Shown: positions 56,882-64,000 of the stretch, one piece after another
Numbering within the stretch: position 1 is the first letter of the stretch
How the letters are laid out: the number at the start of each line of letters is the position of its first letter
Assembly (NCBI GenBank): GCA_001600095.1
Contig: BCIX01000002.1
Coordinates: forward strand, 1-64,000
Origin: Bullera alba
Lineage: Eukaryota; Basidiomycota; Tremellomycetes; Tremellales; Bulleraceae
Direction of reading: 5' to 3'
DNA length: 64,000 nt
Notes under the pieces: generated by a model
The model's database searches: none
The model's input: only the letters and a program-made list of their open reading frames with translations
What the model was told of the DNA's origin: nothing
Program-made: the position numbers and the translations under genes

Positions 56882-58517
56882 ATGTCTGTCGAACTATCCC
56901 CCTCTGGACAGCTTGGCTTCCCTCGTGAGTAATTCTCATTCGAACGCGAAGCTCGAGCAACAACGTGAAGCAACTCCCAGTGAACGATGATAATATCCCT
57001 TTCATCAATGCTAACCTTGCCATAGGTCCACTCACGCAGGTAGTCAAGAGATCACTGCTCATTCACAACCCCCACCCATCGCCAATTGCCTTCAAAGTCA
57101 AGACAACGGCGCCAAAGCAGTACTGCGTCCGGCCCAACTCTGGACGTGTTGAAGGTGGAGAGAGCGTCGAGGTGCAGGGTGAGTGGGGTGTTCTGGCCTT
57201 GAGGTCGTCTATTGGGTACTCGTCAGCTGCTAGCTGTCTCCATCGCTAAGGCGGATATCCATGCAGCTGGATGCATAGCTGATATGTTCGCCCTTAGTCC
57301 TCCTGCAAGCCCTCGAGGTTGAGCCACCTGCGCATGCCAAGTGCAAAGACAAATTCCTCGTCCAGAGTGCTTTCATTGCCCCAGATGAGGAGATGAAGTC
57401 GTTGGCCGACATGGTGAGTGGGCATCCTCGAGCTGAACATTCGCCACGGGTGTCTTGTGTATTTCAGTACAGAGCTGACATCTCGTTCTAGTGGTCGCAT
57501 ACTGAGAAGACGAACAAGTCCGCGATTCACGAACAAAAAGTAAAGTGCGCCTACGTAGCTTCGGAGGAGGGACCAAGCAACCCCAACGGCATCCCAGAGG
57601 AGAATGAGGATGCGACATCGCCAGCTGACCAGTCGAGGATGCTGGAGGAGAGCGTGAGTGTGGTTGTTTCGCGTTCCTCCTTCGCCTCTTTTATTGTTCA
57701 TGCCATAAAACCCCACGGATGGTGATTGTGACGGAAGCGTGGATGAGACTCACTAGCTTGGCGCCTTTTCCCCCCTCCAGGCCAATTTTCACACACCGCA
57801 CGACGGCTTGAGCAAGTGGACTACCCGTGCCGACCGAGAGATCAATCCAATCCTCTACCGTAACGGTGGATACACCTACTACGAGGTGGTGCAGGAGCCA
57901 TACGTGCCAGGGGCGAAGGGTGTCACACACACTCGCGTTTGTGTATTCCTCAACCCGAGCTGACTATTCGCCTTCTCCCCTTGTTGATTATCATGATTCC
58001 CGGTTTCGGAGGCTCGCTTCTTCACCCAAGAGACATCAAGCTGACCAACTGTGTCCCATAGCAAATCTTCGCTGCTGCCCCTTCGTCGCCTACAAACCAC
58101 ACCTCGCATGGCGACATCAAATCCATCCCTGCCTCAAACTCTGCCCCGGTCGAAGCACCAGCAGCTACCACCCTTCCCTCGCTCACCGCTCAGGATATCG
58201 ACTCTACCCCATCCGGCGTCTCGCCCACCAATGGCGCCTTGGAGAAGTCGTTGAGCAACGGCACCAGTGTGGCTCAGGATAAATACAACGCGGCGTTGCA
58301 AGAGATTGAAAAGCTCAAGGCGCAAGTAGCAGACGGTCTCGGTCCTACGGTGACTGGGTTGAGGAAACGGGGTGGAGCAGTCGCTAGCGATGTCAAGGCC
58401 GGAGCGGAGACTGCTGTGGAGAAGACAAAAGAAGTCGCTCAGAGCTCAGGCGTCCCGATTGAGGTCGTCGGCGCCTTGGTCCTCGCCGTGTTCGTCCTCA
58501 CCTACCTGTTCTTCTGA
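56882..58517 (+). CDS. SCS2: VAP/Scs2 ER membrane protein (MSP domain)
   Basis: Exons 56882-56924, 57026-57178, 57298-57413, 57492-57653, 57781-57936 and 58062-58517 give 361 residues. The N-terminal MSP domain runs MSVELSPSGQLGFPRPLTQV, LIHNPHPSPIAFKVKTTAPK, QYCVRPNSGRVEGGESVEVQ and CKDKFLVQSAFI, with the residues that bind FFAT motifs. A disordered middle, a coiled coil (ALQEIEKLKAQVAD) and a C-terminal membrane anchor (VVGALVLAVFVLTYLFF) follow. It is a tail-anchored ER protein that tethers contact sites and lipid-transfer proteins. The exon 5-6 join (donor GTTTGT at 57937, intron 125 nt) is the least certain; another donor nearby would change a few residues. Confidence 0.87.
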
Positions 58518-59220
58518 GTGGGTGTCGGGCGAGGAGTATGGGAAGAGGGGCAGAAGGGGAGTGGATGGTGAGGTGAAAAAGGACGTTACGTGGGAGATTT
58601 CATGCCGTGGGCCGGTCGCGGCCATATGACCCGTTGATATGTTTTAGATCTATTGGTTACTCGTACATCTTCTAGCTCGTTGATACATCTGATGCTTGTG
58701 CTCTCTATCCCGAGGCTTGCCGTTGAGTCTTGTTGAACCGCAGACGCCGGGCCTGCCGACGGGATCGCCTAAAGGCGCTGCTGTAATGAAATTGCGAGTT
58801 TGAAATCTTATCAGCTGCGGGCAGAGTGTCAGCATATTCACTCATCTATCTGTCGTCGTCCACGTCGTCCTCGCTCCACAGACTCAACGCACGCACACAC
58901 ATAAGCAGGCGGGATCGTCCTCGAGGCTTTATACACGACTACACCGGACTGGATCCAGCAGCGCCAGCACGCAACAGCAAGCCAGGTTCGCATCTTCTAA
59001 TCACTGCAGCTGCACAGCACACCTCGTCATCCAAGGTTCCAACATCTGTCACAGTCGTCATTGAACCTCTTTGATCACAACGATCTGCGCCTGACACCTG
59101 TCTAGAGCGAGGAATATCATCTTGGCCATATACAATTGTCGGCCATCATCCTCACCTCGAACACGAGTACATCTCATCAACCAACGCGGATTACGGACAA
59201 CCCCCTTCCAGCCCACCACC
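58518..59220. other. Tandem intergenic region SCS2 to OTU2
   Basis: SCS2 3' flank and OTU2 promoter. No coding or RNA signal. Confidence 0.5.
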
Positions 59221-60654
59221 ATGCCCGGATCCAAACGAAGAGCGCTTAAGCAGCTCCTTTCACCCTCTCACTCGCCTAGCCAATCCAACCCTCCTGCTCC
59301 GGTACAGTCTCCACCTCCCATGTCCATCGACTCAAGCACTTCACTCAGCTCCTTGCCTTCGGCTTCCAATGGCGGAATGACTTCTTCTACTAGTATAGCC
59401 AGCAACCCCAACAATTACCTTTCGGACGAGGCGCTCGAGCAGGACCTGGCTTTGGAGGAGATGGCCTCCCGGCAGAACAGCATAGGCTCGGGACATCATC
59501 GTGAAGAGGATGGTGTGCCGGATCTGTCGTCTCTCAATCTCGGGAATGGCGGAACGAACGGTCACAGAAGCAGTTTCAGCTCTTTACCACCCCCTCCACC
59601 GCCAAAACAAGCTGCAGCGCCAACTCAGGTCACTGCGGATCAACTGGCCTATGGTAAAGAGGACTCCGGAGGACTTGGATTCAAGGGAAAGAAGAAGAGC
59701 TCCAAGCAGCGTTTCGCAGAGAGACAGGTGGGTGTTCAAGGTCTTTTCGTGGAGGAGTTGAAGCTGAACATTGGATTTCTTGTCCACTAGGCGAGGAGGC
59801 AAGAAGCGCTCTTGCACTCGGCACCGCCAAATGATCCAGCGTGGAATGCCCAGCTGGAGAAGGAACGACAAGAGGAGATCAAAGTGATCACGGACGCCTG
59901 TGCCGCCATGGGCGCAGAGCTGCACGAGGTGGGTGCATTGCGCAGGATGATGACTCTGGAGGCGGGACTGATGCAGCGGCTGTAGATCCCTCCTGATGGA
60001 CATTGCATGTTCAATGCCATTGGAGATCAACTGGCCCAACTGGGACTAGTCTCCGCCGACGAGGTGAGCATGGGAAATCAGCCTGTGCTGGCGGGACAAA
60101 GCGCTGAAAGTAGGACTAGGCCTCAAATCCCAGACATACGAGGAAGATGGCCGCGCAATACATGCTGGCCCACCCGGACGACTTCATGCCCTTCCTGCCC
60201 TCGATCACTGGGGAGGACAGCGCTGGTGCTACGGACGATGGCATGATGACTCCGGAGCAGTTCCAGAAGTACTGCAGCCTCGTCGCCGAGACTGGCGAGT
60301 GGGGCGGCGAGCCAGAGGTGAGTGCGGACAAACACCACGTTGTCCACCAACCAGAATGATCTATTCCTGACCACCTCTAGATCCAAGCACTCTCGCGAGC
60401 GTTCAAGATCCCGATCCACGTCTTCCAGCGTGGTCCTCCGACGGTAGTCTCGCACGGCGGGGCGGATGACACGTTCGGAGGTGGCCTCACACCACAGCAG
60501 TCGATCCAGCAGGGCGATAGGGTCGTGCGGATCAGCTACCATAAGCGGATGTACGGACTGGGCGAGGTGAGCGAACACATACAAGAGCTGTTGGTTGGAG
60601 AGCGGTGCTGATGGTGCTTAGCACTACAACTCTTTGCGCAAGATTGTGAATTGA
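59221..60654 (+). CDS. OTU2: OTU-domain deubiquitinase, Otu2 type
   Basis: Exons 59221-59727, 59791-59928, 59986-60063, 60120-60317, 60381-60566 and 60622-60654 give 379 residues. A disordered Ser/Pro-rich N-terminus leads into the basic helix KKSSKQRFAERQARRQEA, typical of Otu2/OTUD6. The OTU domain follows, with Asp and Cys in IPPDGHCMFNAIGDQLAQLG, then RKMAAQYMLAHPDDFMPF, YCSLVAETGEWGGEPEIQAL and the catalytic His in the last exon (HYNSLRKIVN). It should cleave ubiquitin chains; yeast Otu2 acts on ribosomal ubiquitin. The final exon is 33 nt and carries the catalytic His, so a gene finder that drops it would call an inactive protein. Confidence 0.92.
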
Positions 60655-60757
60655 GGAGGAAGGTGAACGGATGGGAGCAGGAAGTGGAGCAAGATCATAG
60701 CTGTTTCAGGTGGACCTTAGCTTGGACGAGGGTACCTGATCAGCCAAGGCTCCCCCG

Positions 60758-60787
60758 GGTCCAGGATGATGAGGTCCAGGATGATGA
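60758..60787. repeat. 15-bp tandem direct repeat
   Basis: Two perfect copies of ggtccaggatgatga followed by ggt. A simple slippage-type duplication in the OTU2 3' region. Confidence 0.85.
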
Positions 60788-61560
60788 GGTGACGAGCCGC
60801 CCAGTAGATCACCCGTGGTTCTTGGTGTAATCTACCGAGCAGTACCAAGCAGTATCTGATACGGCCGTACCTCAAACCTAATCGCATTGTTCATGTACCA
60901 CCTCAGACCAGATCGTATGCAGGCGCCTGTTTAGCTTGGCCAGATGGACCTGATTCCAGCGGACTACAGGGACTCATCCCCTGCCAAGTCCCAAGAGTAT
61001 ACCGTATACATTACCATGTGCACCAAGCTGCACCCTAGAGCCCTCCCGAGCCGCAGTCTGCCATGACCTTAGCGCTGGTGAGTAGACGCTCGTACTGATT
61101 CTGCATCAACAACGCTCCCGGTCAGTCACTACTCATAGTCACATGGTCGACAGTCGCCCGCCCGCAGCTACCGCATTCAGGACTTCGAGCTACCCTATCT
61201 TCCTCGGCCTTGGCCGATGACGTCGTGCAGGGTGGGGGAGTGGTGGGGGTTCTCACCTGTCCTTACCATTCCGTTGGTCTCGAGTGGAGAGGTCTGGAGA
61301 GGTAGGAAGAGGTGAGGAGGCGTGTTACTCAAAGGAACCACGAGTTGGACTAGCGGCAGAACGTAGGGAATCGATTGCTTGCTCTCGTGGCTCGCGGTAA
61401 CTTGGTCTCCAATCAGCTCCAATTCACACACAGCAGTGATTCTGGACTGTCCTGAAGCATACAGCTATGAGTCATGACCACAGCAGCCAAGAGATCGATC
61501 AGGGTGCGGATAGCTACTGGTAGCTAGGCACAAAGGCACACCCGTTATGCATGAGAAGCG

Positions 61561-61569
61561 TATATATAG
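61561..61569 (+). promoter_or_regulatory. TATA box of family copy C
   Basis: tatatatag 115-123 bp before the ATG at 61684, followed by a leader free of other ATGs close to the start. It supports 61684 as the true start and argues against an upstream signal-peptide exon. Confidence 0.55.
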
Positions 61570-61683
61570 TGGACATTGCATGATCTACTGGAGTACTGAA
61601 GAATACCACACATTCACCTCAATCTAGCAACCACTTACACCTCGCCTAACCACAGCCCAGCACCCACTGTTCCAGCTTCAGCA

Positions 61684-62500
61684 ATGTCTGCCGCACTCAC
61701 TGAAGGACCTACTTCCGGGACCGTGGCGGCCAACTCGACTGCCTGCGTGGGCGGGTCCAATATGCGCCCAGAAATCGAGCAGGTTGGTTGGCCTTGCGAT
61801 GCTGTCGACTCGGATCAACATCACTGAAATATTCTTGTTAGATCCCAGTCACGCTCGGGCAGGTGATCCAAGTCAAGTTCTATGGTGAACTACAAGACCC
61901 ATACTTTGTCAGAGGGAGGTATGTTCTAACTTCTGTACTCTACCCGCTGTCTCCGTTGGGTCTGACACTGCTGTAGCGTATGGAGAAGGCCGGTCGTGAA
62001 CGTGAGTTCAAAACTCAACCCCAGCCGGTGCCGCTTTGTCCTTGAGGCACTCCATGACGCCTGTATATTGTGTTCAGATATCAACTGACAGTGCGCAGTG
62101 CGGCTCGATGATCGAAGACGACGTGAACGGCCCTTTCAACTTCACAGTCGATCCAGAATTCAGGTTCGACTCGAGGAACGGCACCGAACCGCTCTCAATC
62201 GGGGATTCATTGTGAGTTGCCCCATACCCACAGCGATGGCACAGATACACACTTCGCACAGATGGACTCGCTGACGAGCCTCGCAGCATGTTTGCTGGCG
62301 TTCAAACCATTGATCAGCCGTCCAACCAGTATTACGCCTCGCCAAACTACACCATTGTGGCAGAATCGGGTGCGAGTTTCAAGGCCAACGCTTCGTGAGT
62401 CGCCGTGGGTTGGGATTGGAAGGCGGCTGCTGACTCTGTGGGAAGGCTGGTTTGGGTGATGGTGTTCCTCGCTCTGGCCTCCTTCGTCATCACGCTCTGA
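61684..62500 (+). CDS. Sequon-rich C-tailed protein, family copy C
   Basis: Exons 61684-61782, 61842-61918, 61977-62001, 62078-62211, 62287-62394 and 62446-62500 give 165 residues. It starts MSAALTEGPTSGTVAANSTA and has exactly two cysteines (TACVGG and AQCGSM), the core IPVTLGQVIQVKFYG, DPYFVRG, FNFTVDPEF, LSIGDS, SPNYTIVAES and a hydrophobic last exon (VWVMVFLALASFVITL). The phase-2 intron after GDS and the separate tail exon match copies A and B. Copy D is its close relative. Five sequons (NST, NFT, NGT, NYT, NAS) suggest a lumenal chain, yet no signal peptide is visible. The last intron ends in an unusual ggaag acceptor. Exon 3 is 25 nt. Function unknown. Confidence 0.72.
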
Positions 62501-63393
62501 GCGAGAGGCGTAGACCGACCCTCTGGCGTTCAGGCCAATGTATCCATAGTGAACCGCAAATGCCCAATGTATCATATCTCCGCGGCTTGGCAGCCTCGCT
62601 CTTGGAGCTGGGTGTTTGACTGACTCCCATTTCTCTGGCTCGTGGCCCGTTCTCCCTTCCACCTCACCGAGTCAGCTCGCTCACCAGCTTAAATGACCAG
62701 CTCCTTGACATATCTATATTCCCTCCGTTGACTCCTGTAGTTTCCGCTCCTCAGCGAATATCCCCTCTCCTACACGTCTCGCACGATACTCTGTCGGTCC
62801 CTCGTCAACATTTGCCTCACATCGCCAGTTTGCGCCAGACCCCGTGCTCTTGTGTCTTGTAAGCTGTACTATGAGCTCAGTGCCCGAGAGTGAGAGAGTT
62901 GGTGCATCGGAATGATGGCCTGAGAGTTGCTTCAATGCTGGTAGCTGGTCGGCTTCAGCCGGCTGTCTAATGTCCGATGACGTCATTCGGGACTAGCTTC
63001 GTTCGAGAGGATGTCGGTGCGGGCGTGCGGAGGAACGGATTAGACCAGCTTGGATGTCTCTGCAGGTCAGGACAATAGCAGGACCGCAAACAGGTGTAGA
63101 GCAGTGTACAGCATGCAGCTCCACTCCTTTCGCTAGCTCCGCCTGTTGTCTCATAGTCCCATGACCTGAGCGGCCAACATGGCGTCGATTGGGAACGGTA
63201 AGCACATTCTCACTAAGCTTGGAAGGTGTACGAATACGACTATACTTAACTTATCTGAAGTGAACATGACTGTTTGATCTGTCGTGTATCGTAGAAGACA
63301 GTTGACATAAGGCGCTCACTACACAGATCTATCACCTCACCACATCACCGCACCGCCACCGCCATCGAAGCAGGACTATAGCTCTACAAAACA
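62501..63393. other. Intergenic region between copies C and D
   Basis: Copy C 3' flank and copy D promoter. A tatacttaac stretch near 63241 is the best core-promoter candidate. No other gene. Confidence 0.45.
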
Positions 63394-63918
63394 ATGGCTG
63401 CAACTTACCAAGGACCGACGTCCGGCTCTTTGCCTGCAAACTTGACCCCATGTCTGGGAGGCACCCAAATATCCGAAATCGAACAGGTGGGTCCGCCAGG
63501 CAGCACCACCCGAGGGTCGTGCGTCTTGAGTCTCGGGTACTGAACTGCCTGTCTTCTAGATTCCTGTAACGCTGGGCCAGTTGATCCAAGTGAAGTTCTA
63601 TGGACAACTCCGGGACCCATACTATGTCAGAGGAAGGTGCGCCTGTCGCTCCACGCCGTGCGCTCCCTGTGTCGAATCTGATACCTTATAGCGTTTGGCG
63701 AACGCAAGTCGTTCATGTGAGTCCACTCAAGCCGAGATCAGTCTTGATGGCCGGACGTGCTACTGCTCCCTCTTTCTATACCCAGGTCTGACGGACAACA
63801 CATAGTGCAGCGCGGTTTCGGAAGATGGTGTGAATGGGACGTACAACTTCACCGTCGATCCAGCCGTCACCTGGAACTCAAATAACGGCAGTCAATCGCT
63901 CTCAATTGGAGATTCAAT
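63394..63918 (+). CDS. Sequon-rich C-tailed protein, family copy D (3' end outside window)
   Basis: Exons 63394-63486, 63560-63636, 63692-63716 and 63806-63918; the next exon lies beyond 64000. The 102 residues seen are very close to copy C: QGPTSGSLPANLTPCLGG, IPVTLGQLIQVKFYGQLRDP, YYVRG, SVWRTQVVH, a second cysteine (HCSAVSED), YNFTVDPAV and SLSIGDS. Intron positions and phases match copy C, including the 25-nt third exon. The open donor at 63919 shows that the gene continues. It is therefore partial because of the window edge, not truncated. Function unknown. Confidence 0.75.
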
Positions 63919-64000
63919 GTGAGTTCCGTGTCCCCATGACATAGTCACTTCACCAGCTACCTTGGGAAGACGGCTCATTCACTGATACGAGTACATCGTA

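Larger units (their letters stand above)
60655..61683. other. Intergenic region before family copy C
   Basis: About 1 kb with a 15-bp direct repeat at 60758-60787 and a TATA box at 61561. No supported frame. Confidence 0.5.

Noticed and set aside
1..64000. CRISPR arrays, bacterial operons, insertion sequences or transposase genes
   Set aside because: No spaced direct-repeat arrays, terminal inverted repeats with a transposase, or reverse transcriptase motifs were seen; all genes are of eukaryotic, spliced type.

Overview
The window reads as nuclear DNA of a basidiomycete fungus, most likely a tremellomycete yeast such as a relative of Cryptococcus, Kwoniella or Trichosporon. The genes are dense and intron-rich. 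Their introns are mostly 45-85 nt with GTGAGT, GTAAGT or GTATGT donors. The proteins are fungal in type: KIN1 kinase with a KA1 tail, Knr4/Smi1, Pik1, Nta1, a C2H2 plus fungal-specific transcription factor, and a (6-4) photolyase/cryptochrome. The genus is inference. All exon-intron structures were built by hand from splice signals, reading phase and protein-family conservation. Every complete model keeps frame from ATG to stop.

Layout. 1-7.4 kb: KIN1 kinase and KNR4/SMI1, both minus. 7.4-10 kb: a long gene-poor stretch. 10-18 kb: a PRXL2-like thioredoxin-fold protein (+), a secreted GH13 alpha-amylase (-) and an MFS sugar/quinate-type transporter (-). 19.7-22.3 kb: two tandem copies (A, B) of an unrecognised small membrane-protein family. 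22.5-32.2 kb: proteasome subunit PRE4 (-), a glycolipid transfer protein (+), condensin subunit CND1 (+) and a probable RNase P/MRP POP3-like protein (+). 32.6-43.6 kb: a four-helix membrane protein (+), the N-terminal amidase NTA1 (-), a C2H2 transcription factor (-), mitochondrial ribosomal protein bL36m (+), a beta-carbonic anhydrase (-) and a (6-4) photolyase/cryptochrome (+).

43.8-64 kb: a tandem pair of unrecognised paralogs (-), PI 4-kinase PIK1 (-), a single-pass membrane protein (-), a 112-residue protein (+), GABA aminotransferase UGA1 (+), an unrecognised 204-residue protein (+), the VAP homologue SCS2 (+), the OTU deubiquitinase OTU2 (+), and two more copies (C, D) of the family seen at 19.7-22.3 kb. 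Copy D runs off the right edge.

Most genes are housekeeping and not organised by pathway. The exceptions are the adjacent amylase and transporter, and the two lineage-type paralog families. The most interesting material is the four-copy family. Its members share two cysteines, many N-glycosylation sequons, homologous intron positions and a hydrophobic C-terminal exon, yet show no N-terminal signal peptide. Copy B appears frameshifted relative to copy A.
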